Shown here: positions 1-6,527 of the stretch, piece by piece
Numbering within the stretch: the first letter of the stretch is position 1
Layout: each line of letters opens with the position of its first letter
From: Rhodospirillales bacterium
GTDB lineage: Bacteria; Pseudomonadota; Alphaproteobacteria; Acetobacterales; Acetobacteraceae
DNA: 6,527 bases
NCBI GenBank assembly: GCA_018971455.1
Contig: JAGXAV010000121.1
Location: 1-6,527 of the forward strand
Reading direction: 5' to 3'
Notes under the pieces: generated by a model
Told to the model about the DNA's origin: nothing
Databases searched by the model: none
The model's input: the letters and a program-made list of their open reading frames with translations, nothing else
Translations under genes and position numbers: made by a program

Positions 1-630
1 CGCCCCGGCCGCCTGGTGCAGGAACTCGACATGGCCATGGCCGCCCAGATGGCCGAGGAGGGCGCGCGCCGCTTCCCCGGCGAACACCTCGAGATCATGC
101 GCTGCTGGACGCTGTCAGGTCCGGCCTCGGCCGCCCCGCATGGCGATGGCCGCCAGTCCGGCGCCCGCATCGAGGCCGGGCACGGCATGGTCAACATCGT
201 CATCCCGCGGGTCAACGGGCTGGTGGTGGAGAATGAACGCACTTGGTTCTGCGGCACCCCGACCCCCCAGCAGGTCCGCCTGTTCGAGGCGGCGACCGCC
301 GCCAACGAGGCCGCGGCGGCGGCGGCAGTCACCGGCGCGCCCGTCTCGGCCATCGACGCCGCGGCCCAAGGTGTCATCGAACAGGCCGGTTTCGGGGCCC
401 ATATCCTGCACCGCACCGGCCACGGCATCGGCGTGATCGGCCACGAATTCCCCGAAGACATGGCCTTCAACAACCGCCCGCTGCTGGATCGCGAGGTCTA
501 TTCCGCCGAGCCCGGCCTCTACGTCTACGGCCTCGGCGGCTTCCGCCACGACGATACGGTGGTGGTGGGGGCGGTGCCCGAAGTGCTGACGCGGGCGCCG
601 AAAGACCTCAGGAGCCAGACGATTCGCTAG
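1..630 (+). CDS. M24 family (Xaa-Pro aminopeptidase/creatinase-like) protein, C-terminal part
   Basis: The frame is open from base 1 to the TAG at 628-630, giving 209 residues. M24 proteins of this type are usually about 400 residues, so the N-terminal creatinase-like domain lies upstream of the window; the GTG at 16 is internal. The pita-bread fold is recognisable from GHGMVNIVIPRVNGL at visible residues 60-74, HRTGHGIG at 137-144, SAEPGLYV at 168-175 and GGFRHDDTVVV at 179-189. Metallo-members use five metal ligands (D, D, H, E, E). Here the matching positions read N65, E77 (alignment shifted by one residue), H141, E170 and D184, so only H and E are conserved. That suggests altered or absent metal binding, as in creatinase, which is metal-free; a peptidase function should not be assumed. 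Members hydrolyse peptide, amidino or ring amide bonds, usually in the cytoplasm. The gene converges on the transporter operon. Family membership is secure; the substrate is unknown. Confidence 0.85.
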   Translation, partial: RPGRLVQELDMAMAAQMAEEGARRFPGEHLEIMRCWTLSGPASAAPHGDGRQSGARIEAGHGMVNIVIPRVNGLVVENERTWFCGTPTPQQVRLFEAATAANEAAAAAAVTGAPVSAIDAAAQGVIEQAGFGAHILHRTGHGIGVIGHEFPEDMAFNNRPLLDREVYSAEPGLYVYGLGGFRHDDTVVVGAVPEVLTRAPKDLRSQTIR

Positions 631-796
631 CCTGCCCGCCCGGCGCGCTCTCGCCGGCGGGTGAAGCGGTGCCATCGCGCTCGGCGCGGCGGCGGGCGAT
701 TTCCTCGTCCTTTTCGCGCTGCTTGGCCTCTTTCTTGGCCAGTTTGGCGCGATCGCGCTCGGCGCGCTGCTGATTGTAGTTCACCTTGAATGCCAT
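608..796 (-). CDS. Small highly charged conserved-type protein, 62 aa
   Basis: The ORF starts MAFKVNYNQQRAERDRAK and ends with TGA at 610-608. A strong AGGAGG (807-802) sits 5 nt before the ATG, which supports real translation and fixes the start. Residues 9-42 are almost entirely K, R, E, D, Q and A and should form a long charged helix or coiled coil. Residues 43-62 are a Ser/Gly/Pro/Ala-rich tail that looks disordered. No signal peptide, membrane segment or known catalytic motif is visible. From memory, small alphaproteobacterial proteins with a similar MxFKxNYxQQRAER opening exist without an assigned function; this was not checked. The gene lies 42 bp after the stop of the PotB-type permease on the same strand, so it may be the last gene of that operon, though its own strong Shine-Dalgarno would also suit a separate transcript. 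Its last 23 nt overlap, tail to tail, the end of the M24 gene. Function unknown. Confidence 0.72.
   Translation of the reverse strand: MAFKVNYNQQRAERDRAKLAKKEAKQREKDEEIARRRAERDGTASPAGESAPGGQASESSGS
635..661. other. GC-rich hairpin just after the M24 stop codon
   Basis: Arm 635-644 pairs with arm 653-661 as nine G-C pairs, with one bulged C at 641 and an 8-nt loop (645-652). It begins 5 nt after the M24 TAG. No T-run follows on either strand, so it is not a canonical intrinsic terminator. It could still weaken transcription or protect the 3' end of the M24 mRNA. On the minus strand it lies inside the last codons of the 62-aa gene. In DNA this rich in G and C, such a stem may also be chance. 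Confidence 0.35.
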
Positions 797-801
797 CGGA
801 G

Positions 802-807
802 CCTCCT
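802..807 (-). promoter_or_regulatory. Shine-Dalgarno of the 62-aa small gene
   Basis: On the minus strand AGGAGG lies 5 nt upstream of the ATG at 796-794. It is the strongest match to the anti-Shine-Dalgarno among the gene starts examined here and is the main reason for accepting this short ORF as a gene. Confidence 0.75.
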
Positions 808-838
808 GAGAAATCCACCCGACCCCGACGCCGGCGCA

Positions 839-1702
839 TCAGGCCGGGTGTCGCCGCCGCTGTAGTAGCGCGCGGCCAGCCAGCGTCAATGCCAGCGTCA
901 CCGCCAGCAGGATGAAGGCCAGCGCCGCGCCGAACGGCCAGTTTGTGGTCTTGACGAACTGATCATACACCGCCGGCGCCATCATGGTGAACTGCGGACC
1001 GCCGAGCAGGATGGGCGTCGCGTAGGCGTTCATGCACAGGATGAACACCAGCGCCGAGCCGGCCACCACCCCGGGCAGGGCGAGCGGCAGAACCACGCGG
1101 CGGAACACGGTGAGCGGGCGGGCCCCGAGATTCAGCGCCGCCTCCTCCAGCCCGCGCGGAATCCCCTCGATGACGCTGGCAAGCGTCAGGATCATGTAGG
1201 GCAGGACCACGGTGACGATGCCGAGCGCCACCGCCATCGGGGTGTACATCAGCTGTACCGGGTCGGGGAAAAGGCCGCTCGCCTTCAGCGCCGCGTTGAG
1301 CAGGCCGGCATTGCCCAGCAGCGTCATCCAGCCCGCCGCCCGCACGACGTTGCCGACCATCAGCGGAAAGACGGTCGCCAGCGTCAGCCACGCCTTCCAC
1401 CGCCCGCGCATGCGCGCCAGCGTGTAGGCGGCCGGGAACCCCGCGGCCAGCGCGATCAGCGTGCACAGCACGGCCATGCGGATGGTGGTGGCCATCACCG
1501 CCAGGTAGTACGGGTCGGTCACCGCCGAGAGGTAGTTGCGCGCCGTCAGCGCCTGGATCATCAGCTCCGTGGGGCTGAAGATGTTGAGCGAGTAGCGGAA
1601 CAGCAGCACCATCGGCGCCACCATCATCAGCAGCACCAGCACCACCGCCGGCAGCACCAGGGCGGCGACCGGGCGACCGGCCGCGCGCCCCGATTCATTC
1701 AA
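839..1702 (-). CDS. ABC transporter inner-membrane permease, PotB type
   Basis: This is a 287-residue permease of the spermidine/putrescine importer class. Strongly hydrophobic stretches lie near residues 13-36, 68-92, 104-125, 152-177, 211-229 and 256-279, consistent with six membrane helices. The cytoplasmic EAA loop that docks on the ATPase is clear: EEAALNLGARPLTVFRRVVLP at about 186-206, with the conserved Gly at 193. The conserved family pattern of a short N-terminal tail, a first helix and then a periplasmic SLNIFSP-type segment fits PotB rather than PotC. I chose the TTG at 1702-1700 as start. It forms a TTGA overlap with the SBP2 stop and has AAGGAG 8 nt upstream (1716-1711), while no ATG precedes the first helix in this frame before the SBP2 overlap becomes implausibly long. 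A GTG about 20 codons in would cut into the first helix. It should pair with the PotC-type permease at 5607-4801. Transported substrate not determinable. Confidence 0.88.
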   Translation of the reverse strand: MNESGRAAGRPVAALVLPAVVLVLLMMVAPMVLLFRYSLNIFSPTELMIQALTARNYLSAVTDPYYLAVMATTIRMAVLCTLIALAAGFPAAYTLARMRGRWKAWLTLATVFPLMVGNVVRAAGWMTLLGNAGLLNAALKASGLFPDPVQLMYTPMAVALGIVTVVLPYMILTLASVIEGIPRGLEEAALNLGARPLTVFRRVVLPLALPGVVAGSALVFILCMNAYATPILLGGPQFTMMAPAVYDQFVKTTNWPFGAALAFILLAVTLALTLAGRALLQRRRHPA

Positions 1703-2721
1703 GCCTTGAACTCCTTGTTCCAGAAATCGAGAATCGCCGGCAGCTGCTTGGCCTGATAGGCGAAATCGGGCGTATTGAATTTCGCCTGGTCGGCCGGCGA
1801 GAAGCCGATCTGCGCGCCCACCGCCGCCGGCAGCGTCGCATCGCTCACCGTCGGCACATAGCCCATGCGGTCGGCAAAGCCCTGCTGGGCCTTGGCGTCG
1901 AGCATGGCGTTGAGATAGGCCCAGGCATTCGCCTTGTCCGGCGCGTTCTTCGGCACCGCGGCCTCGAACACGATCGGAATGGCCCCCTCCTTGGGCACCA
2001 CATGGGCGAGATTGATGCCGGCCTTCTGCCACATGTAGCCGCGCGCCAGCCACATCGGCGCAATCCACACCTCGCCAGTCTTGAGGGCCGCGGCAAGCTG
2101 CTCGTGCGACGGGTAGATCTTCGGATCGTTCTTCTTGAGGTCGAGAAGCTTCTGCTTGGCCGGCTCCCAGTTGCTCATCGATCCGCCGGCGATCAGCGCG
2201 GCGCCAAACGTCACCACCGCGTAGTTGAGATCGGGGATGGCGACGCGGCCCTTGTATTTCGGGTCCCACAGATCGGCGAAGCCGGTGACGCCGCTGACCT
2301 TGTCCGGATTGTAGAGGATGATCTGCGCGGAGAAGATGTGCGGGATCGAATAGGGCTTGCGCAGCTTGGGAATGATGGTGGCGGCGTTCGGCACCGCCTT
2401 GAGATCGACCTCCTCGAACACGCCGAGCTGGGCCATCTGGTACATGTCGGCGTCACCCAGATGCACCACGTCCATCGAGCCGTGACGGCTGACCCGCTCG
2501 GCGATCAGCTTGGTCTTGCGGGCATCCTGGCTGCCGAGATCCTGCAGCACCTCGATGCCTTTCGGCGCCAGCAGCGGCTTCTCCACATTGGCGCTGAGCA
2601 GGGCGGCGTAATCCCCGCCCCAGGTGCTGACGATGACCTTGCCCGCCGCCTGCGCGCGCGGCGCCGCGGCCAGTGCCACCGACCCGGCAAGCAGGCCGCG
2701 CCGTCCGATCTTGCTGCGCAT
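1699..2721 (-). CDS. Periplasmic substrate-binding protein 2 of the PotD-like ABC importer
   Basis: This is a 340-residue extracellular solute-binding protein of the type II (PotD/PotF-like) class. The N-terminus has a twin-arginine-type signal, IGRRGLLAG at 5-13, then a hydrophobic core and a probable cleavage after AQA at 22-24. Family landmarks are STWGGDYAALL at about 32-42, ILYNPDKV near 135, the FADLWDPKYKGRVAIPD hinge segment near 148-164, and AAVPKNAPDKANAWAYLNAML in the C-terminal lobe. It captures the ligand in the periplasm and delivers it to the two permeases. The ATG at 2721-2719 has AAGGAG 8 nt upstream, and the alignment with SBP1 begins at this Met. It is a tandem paralogue of SBP1, about 69% identical over the first 100 residues counted by eye and lower beyond. 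It differs at AQIILYN (SBP1: DMVLLYN), PDLNYAVV (VDILYLYN) and AIPIVFEAAVP (AISYVSAAAVP), stretches likely to line the cleft. Substrate unknown; polyamine-like compounds are the family's default guess. Confidence 0.9.
   Translation of the reverse strand: MRSKIGRRGLLAGSVALAAAPRAQAAGKVIVSTWGGDYAALLSANVEKPLLAPKGIEVLQDLGSQDARKTKLIAERVSRHGSMDVVHLGDADMYQMAQLGVFEEVDLKAVPNAATIIPKLRKPYSIPHIFSAQIILYNPDKVSGVTGFADLWDPKYKGRVAIPDLNYAVVTFGAALIAGGSMSNWEPAKQKLLDLKKNDPKIYPSHEQLAAALKTGEVWIAPMWLARGYMWQKAGINLAHVVPKEGAIPIVFEAAVPKNAPDKANAWAYLNAMLDAKAQQGFADRMGYVPTVSDATLPAAVGAQIGFSPADQAKFNTPDFAYQAKQLPAILDFWNKEFKA
1703..1731. repeat. 29-bp direct repeat, copy at end of SBP2
   Basis: These 29 bp are identical to 2722-2750, exactly 1019 bp away. 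They encode the shared C-terminal LDFWNKEFKA region of SBP2 and SBP1 and carry the AAGGAG that serves the next gene. See the paired copy. Confidence 0.9.
1711..1716 (-). promoter_or_regulatory. Shine-Dalgarno for the TTG-started permease, inside SBP2 codons
   Basis: AAGGAG lies within the codons for Asn-Lys-Glu-Phe-Lys at the end of SBP2, 8 nt before TTG 1702. It supports a TTG start translationally coupled to SBP2 termination. Confidence 0.6.
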
Positions 2722-3742
2722 GCCTTGAACTCCTTGTTCCAGAAATCGAGCATATTCGAGGTGTTCTTCGCCATGTAGCCGTAATCCGGCGTGCGAAAAT
2801 TCTTCTGCTCGGCAGGCGTGAAGCCGATCTCGCCCATCAGCCCGGCATCGAGCCGCGCGTCATCCACCGTCGGCGCATAGGACATGCTCTTGGCGAAGCC
2901 GACCTGCGCGCGCGGGTCGAGCATGGCGTTGAGATAGGCCAGCGCATTCTTCTTGTTCGGCGCGTTCTTCGGCACCGCGGCCGCCGACACGTAGGAGATC
3001 GCCCCCTCCTTCGGCACCGCATGGGCGACGTTGACGCCGCCCTTCTTCCAGAACACGCCGCGCGCCAGCCACATCGGCACCATCCAGACCTCCTCGCCCT
3101 TCAGGGCCGTCGCCATGGCCTCGTTCGAAGGGTAGATCTTCGGCGCGTTGTTCTTCTTGAGATCGAGCAGCGCCTGCTTCGCCGGCTCGAAATTGCTCAT
3201 GCTGCCGCCATGCGCCAGGGCGGCGACGGCGATGTTGTAGAGATAAAGAATATCCACCAGCCCGACGCGGCCCTTGTACTGCGGGTCCCACAGATCGGCA
3301 TACGAGGTCGGCGGCGTCTTGATGCGCGCGGGATTGTACAGCAGCACCATGTCGGAGTAGATGTGCGGCACCGAATAGGCGGTGCGCAGCGCCGGCAGCA
3401 CATGGGCCATGTTGGGCACGCTGCTCACCGAGAGCGGCTCCCACACGCCCAGGAGCGACATGCTGTAGGTATCGACATCCGACAGGCAGGCGACATCCAT
3501 CGTGCCGTGCCGGGCGGCGCGCTCGGCGATCAGCTTGGCCTTGCGCGGGTCCTGCGGCGCGACGTCCTGCAGCACCTCGATGCCCAGCGGGCCGAGCAGC
3601 GGCTTGTCGATGTTGGACGCGAGCAGCGCCGCGTAGTCGCCCCCCCAGGTGCCCACCACCACGCGCCCCGCCGCCTCCGCCCGCGGCGCCGCCGCCAGCG
3701 CCGCGGCCCCCGCCAGCAGCCCGCGCCGCCCAATCGCGTTCG

Positions 3743-3746
<4 letters not shown>
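2505..3746 (-). CDS. Periplasmic substrate-binding protein 1 of the PotD-like ABC importer, with apparent stop-loss
   Basis: As sequenced the frame encodes 413 residues, but only the first 342 (3746-2721) resemble a type II solute-binding protein and match SBP2 end to end. Residues 5-13 (IGRRGLLAG) form a twin-arginine-type signal, with probable cleavage after AEA at 22-24. Landmarks are GTWGGDYAALL at 32-42, VLLYNPARI, YADLWDPQYKGRVGLVD, and AAVPKNAPNKKNALAYLNAML. The homologous part ends at NKEFKA, exactly where SBP2 has its stop. Here the next codon is TGC (2720-2718) instead of TGA, and 71 Arg/Ala/Cys-rich residues follow that are only SBP2 codons read in another frame. One changed base (G at plus-strand 2718 instead of T) would explain it. 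The mature protein may therefore carry a junk tail, or the base may be a sequencing error. The start ATG forms an ATGA overlap with the ATPase stop and has GGGAG 7 nt upstream. It binds the ligand in the periplasm; specificity is probably different from SBP2. Confidence 0.86.
2722..2750. repeat. 29-bp direct repeat, copy at end of SBP1
   Basis: Identical to 1703-1731. Two further 25-bp identical blocks, 1897-1921 with 2916-2940 and 1939-1963 with 2958-2982, sit at the same 1019-bp offset. Together they show that SBP1 and SBP2 arose by tandem duplication or have been kept alike by gene conversion. Confidence 0.9.
2730..2735 (-). promoter_or_regulatory. Shine-Dalgarno of SBP2, inside SBP1 codons
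   Basis: AAGGAG sits 8 nt before ATG 2721, within the C-terminal codons of SBP1. Sequence and spacing match the site before the TTG-started permease exactly, because both lie in the 29-bp repeat. Confidence 0.7.
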
Positions 3747-4800
<1,054 letters not shown>

Positions 4801-4804
<4 letters not shown>

Positions 4805-5607
4805 GCCACCACCCGCGAGATGTTGACGAAGCGGTCGGTGATCAGCATCAGCGCGCCGATCAGCACGATCTGCACGGTGGCCACCGCCGCCAGCGTCGGA
4901 TCGACGCGGAATTCGAGATAATTGAGCATTTCCACCGGCAGGGTGGAACGGCCGGGGCCGGTGAGCAACAGGGTCAATTCGAGGTTCTCGAAGCTCTGGA
5001 TGAAGCTGAACAGCGCGCCCGCCACCACCCCCGCGCGCATCATCGGCAAGGTGACGCGCCGGAACACCGTCCATGGCCGCGCACCGAGATTGGCCGCCGC
5101 CTCCTCCGCCGCCGGATGCAGCCCCTGCAGGCTGGCGGCGACCAGGCGGACCGTCCAGGGAATCGTCAGCAGCACATGGGCCGCGATCAGCCCGGGGAGT
5201 GTCGCGACGATCTGGAAGTCGATGGCGTTGTCGATCTGCACGAAAAACACGTAGAGCCCAGTGCCGAGCACCACGCCCGGAATCGCCAGCGGCCCGAGCA
5301 GCAGCCCGGCGATCGCGGTCTTGCCGGGAAACCGCGCGCGCACCAGCGCATACGCCGCCGCCGTGCCCACCGTGACCCCGATCGAGGCGGCGATCAGCGC
5401 GATCTCCAGAGAATTGAGGAAGCCGCTGGCGAATTGCCGCTGGCTCCAGGCATTGGCATACCAGCGCCACGTATAGCCCTCCGGCGGGAAGGCGATGATC
5501 TCCTGGTTGAAGAAGCTCAGCCACACCACCGCGACAAGCGGCAGCAGGACGACGGCGAACACCGCGCCGACGCCGCCACGCCACAGGATTGCCCGCCAGA
5601 CCCCCAT
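4801..5607 (-). CDS. ABC transporter inner-membrane permease, PotC type
   Basis: This is the first gene of the importer operon, 268 residues from the ATG at 5607-5605. Hydrophobic segments near 12-32, 65-88, 98-122, 136-158, 192-210 and 238-256 fit six membrane helices. The EAA docking loop is EEAAANLGARPWTVFRRVTLP at 168-188, with Gly175. The opening (one helix ending in LPLVAVVWLSFFN, then a periplasmic PPEGYTWRWYANAW segment before the second helix) is typical of PotC-like partners. The start is uncertain. The ATG has no convincing Shine-Dalgarno. An in-frame TTG at 5643-5641 adds 12 residues and has GGAGG 12 nt upstream (5660-5656), a rather long spacing. The gene ends in a GTGA overlap with the ATPase. 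It is expected to form a heterodimer with the PotB-type permease encoded at the operon's far end. Confidence 0.9.
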
Positions 5608-5617
5608 TGCGGCTATC

Positions 5618-5641
5618 GTGCGGCGGCCCCACCCGTCGCAC
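5618..5641. repeat. Inverted repeat, possible operator or 5'UTR hairpin
   Basis: GTGCGGCGG (5618-5626) and CCGTCGCAC (5633-5641) are inverted copies with one mismatch, separated by 6 nt. In plus-strand RNA the mismatch is a G-U wobble, so a 9-bp stem with a 6-nt loop can form, ending directly before the AAGGA at 5642-5646. It could be a regulator-binding site for either direction or a translation-modulating hairpin for dgoK. No second copy was noticed in the window. Confidence 0.35.
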
Positions 5642-5651
5642 AAGGACCAAC

Positions 5652-5687
5652 ATGACCTCCCCACCCCCCGCCGGCCCCGCGAGCTGA
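5652..5687 (+). other. 11-codon Pro-rich ORF upstream of dgoK: leader peptide or frameshifted dgoK start
   Basis: AAGGA (5642-5646) lies 5 nt before the ATG at 5652. The ORF reads MTSPPPAGPAS and stops at TGA 5685-5687, 4 nt before the dgoK ATG at 5692. The dgoK ATG itself has no good Shine-Dalgarno. Either ribosomes translate this ORF and reinitiate at dgoK, with a possible pause at Pro-Pro-Pro, or a one-base error or mutation in the six-C run (5664-5669) has split the true N-terminus. With one C removed the reading becomes MTSPPPPAPRADPMIGIDWG, a plausible kinase start. Confidence 0.45.
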
Positions 5688-5691
5688 CCCG

Positions 5692-6527
5692 ATGATCGGC
5701 ATCGACTGGGGCACCAGCAGCCTGCGCGCCTATCGGCTGGCCGAAGATGGCCGCATCCTCGCGCGCCGCGAGAGCGCCGGCGGCATCCTGCACGTCCCGC
5801 CGGGCGGCTTCGCCGGCGCGCTGCGCGAGGCGGTCGGCGAATGGCTCGCCGCCGGCGAGACCCGCGTGCTGATGGCCGGCATGGTCGGCAGCCGCCAGGG
5901 CTGGGTGGAGGCGCCCTACCTCCCCTGCCCGGCCGGCGCCGCGGAGCTCGCCCGCGCGCTCGTCGCCGTGCCGTTCGAGGGGGCGGCGGTGCGCCTGGTC
6001 CCCGGCCTGTCGGGCACCGATGCGGCCGGCACCGATGCAGCCGGCACGCCGGAAGTGATGCGCGGCGAGGAGACGCAGATCATCAGCAGCGCGGCGCGCG
6101 GGCTGGCCTGCCTGCCCGGCAGCCACGCCAAATGGGCGCGCGTCGAGGCGGGGCGCATCCTGTCCTTCCGCACCTATCTGAGCGGCGAGGCCTTCGCGGC
6201 CCTGCGCGCCGGCACCATCCTGGGCCGCATGATGACCGGCGAGGCCGATGACCCCGACGCCTTCGACGCCGGCCTCGCCCGCGCCGCCGAGCCCGGCCAT
6301 CTGCTGCACCACCTCTTCGGCGTGCGCACGCTCGGCCTGTTCGGCCGGCTGCCCGACACCGCCAGCGCCGCCTATCTCTCCGGCCTGCTGATCGGCCACG
6401 AGGTGCGCGCGGAGGCGCCGGCGGGCCAGGCCGTGCATCTCATCGGCGCCCCCGCCTTGTGCGCCCGCTACGCCCGTGCGATTGCCGCCAGCGGCGGCAC
6501 GGCGGTGCTGGAAGCCGCCGACGCGGC
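5692..6527 (+). CDS. dgoK: 2-dehydro-3-deoxygalactonokinase, 3' end cut by window
   Basis: The frame stays open for 278 full codons to the window edge; the family is about 290-310 residues, so only a short C-terminal piece is missing. The enzyme phosphorylates 2-dehydro-3-deoxy-D-galactonate with ATP to the 6-phosphate, the cytoplasmic kinase step of the De Ley-Doudoroff route for galactonate and galactose. Family signatures run in order: IDWGTSSLRAYRL at 4-16 (phosphate-binding segment), MAGMVGSRQGWVEAPYLPCPA at 61-81, VMRGEETQI at 122-130, LPGSHAKW at 141-148, TYLSGEAFA at 161-169, GLLIGHEV at 231-238 and LIGAPALCARYARA at 250-263. Residues 108-117 are a duplicated GTDAA not expected in the family. 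The ATG at 5692 is used because the core starts right there, but it lacks a Shine-Dalgarno, and the 5652 ATG may be the ancestral start. In many genomes dgoK is followed by the aldolase dgoA, which would lie beyond the window. Confidence 0.93.
   Translation, partial: MIGIDWGTSSLRAYRLAEDGRILARRESAGGILHVPPGGFAGALREAVGEWLAAGETRVLMAGMVGSRQGWVEAPYLPCPAGAAELARALVAVPFEGAAVRLVPGLSGTDAAGTDAAGTPEVMRGEETQIISSAARGLACLPGSHAKWARVEAGRILSFRTYLSGEAFAALRAGTILGRMMTGEADDPDAFDAGLARAAEPGHLLHHLFGVRTLGLFGRLPDTASAAYLSGLLIGHEVRAEAPAGQAVHLIGAPALCARYARAIAASGGTAVLEAADA
6013..6042 (+). repeat. dgoK: 15-bp in-frame tandem duplication in dgoK
   Basis: Two adjacent 15-bp units (6013-6027, 6028-6042) differ at one base (G/A at the twelfth position) and encode Gly-Thr-Asp-Ala-Ala twice; a partial third unit (ggcac) follows. 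The reading frame is kept. Confidence 0.85.

Larger units (their letters stand above)
5608..5691. promoter_or_regulatory. Divergent intergenic control region, ABC operon / dgoK
   Basis: These 84 bp separate the start of the importer operon (-) from dgoK (+), so promoters for both directions should lie here or slightly inside the genes. I see no convincing -35/-10 pair for a housekeeping sigma factor on either strand. The region holds an inverted repeat, a Shine-Dalgarno and a short ORF, described separately. No regulator gene is in the window. Confidence 0.5.

Noticed and set aside
115..675. 186-codon minus-strand frame opposite the M24 gene
   Set aside because: It is antisense to conserved M24 motifs, has no Shine-Dalgarno worth noting and has a compositional-artefact protein sequence.
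797..838. Possible terminator between the PotB-type permease and the small gene
   Set aside because: Only a short CGCCGGCG palindrome is present, without a useful stem or T-run.
1696..1698. ATG directly after the SBP2 stop as permease start
   Set aside because: It is in the SBP2 frame, not the permease frame, and does not lead into the membrane protein.
1703..2269. Extending the PotB-type permease upstream to a 476-residue fusion
   Set aside because: The extra residues are SBP2 codons in another frame; the TTG 1702 start with TTGA coupling and a Shine-Dalgarno explains the gene.

Overview
The window is GC-rich, densely packed bacterial DNA. Codon choice, the twin-arginine-type signal peptides and the protein families suggest an alphaproteobacterium, probably of the order Hyphomicrobiales. 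That placement is inferred from style; no rRNA or other marker gene is present.

Layout. Bases 1-630 (+) hold the C-terminal half of an M24 ('pita-bread') peptidase or creatinase-family protein whose N-terminus lies outside the window. Converging on it and overlapping its end is a 62-residue, highly charged small gene (796-608, -). From 5607 down to 839 on the minus strand runs one tightly coupled operon for an ABC importer of the spermidine/putrescine (PotABCD) class. Its transcription order is PotC-type permease, PotA-type ATPase, substrate-binding protein 1 (SBP1), substrate-binding protein 2 (SBP2), PotB-type permease. The small gene may be its last member. From 5692 (+), diverging from the operon across an 84-bp gap, begins dgoK, 2-dehydro-3-deoxygalactonokinase, cut off by the right edge.

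How the parts fit. The two permeases, the ATPase and the periplasmic binding proteins together make a complete importer. The two binding proteins are tandem paralogues sharing one membrane complex, and they differ most where ligand contacts are expected. The substrate cannot be read from the sequence. DgoK belongs to sugar-acid (galactonate) catabolism and the M24 protein acts on amide or peptide-type bonds, so neither neighbour settles what is imported.

Main points of interest. Three of the four junctions inside the operon are 4-nt NTGA start/stop overlaps (GTGA, ATGA, TTGA). The fourth, SBP1/SBP2, reads ATGC, so SBP1 has lost its expected stop and runs 71 codons out of frame into SBP2; one substitution or sequencing error explains this. 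At the start of dgoK, a well-placed Shine-Dalgarno and ATG open an 11-codon proline-rich ORF that ends 4 nt before the dgoK ATG. Deleting one C from a six-C run would fuse the two, so this is either a leader peptide or a frameshifted N-terminus. The M24 protein has substitutions at three of the five usual metal-ligand positions. I did not find a clearly new biological system, mobile element, CRISPR array or RNA gene. No stretch longer than 300 bases lacks a gene.
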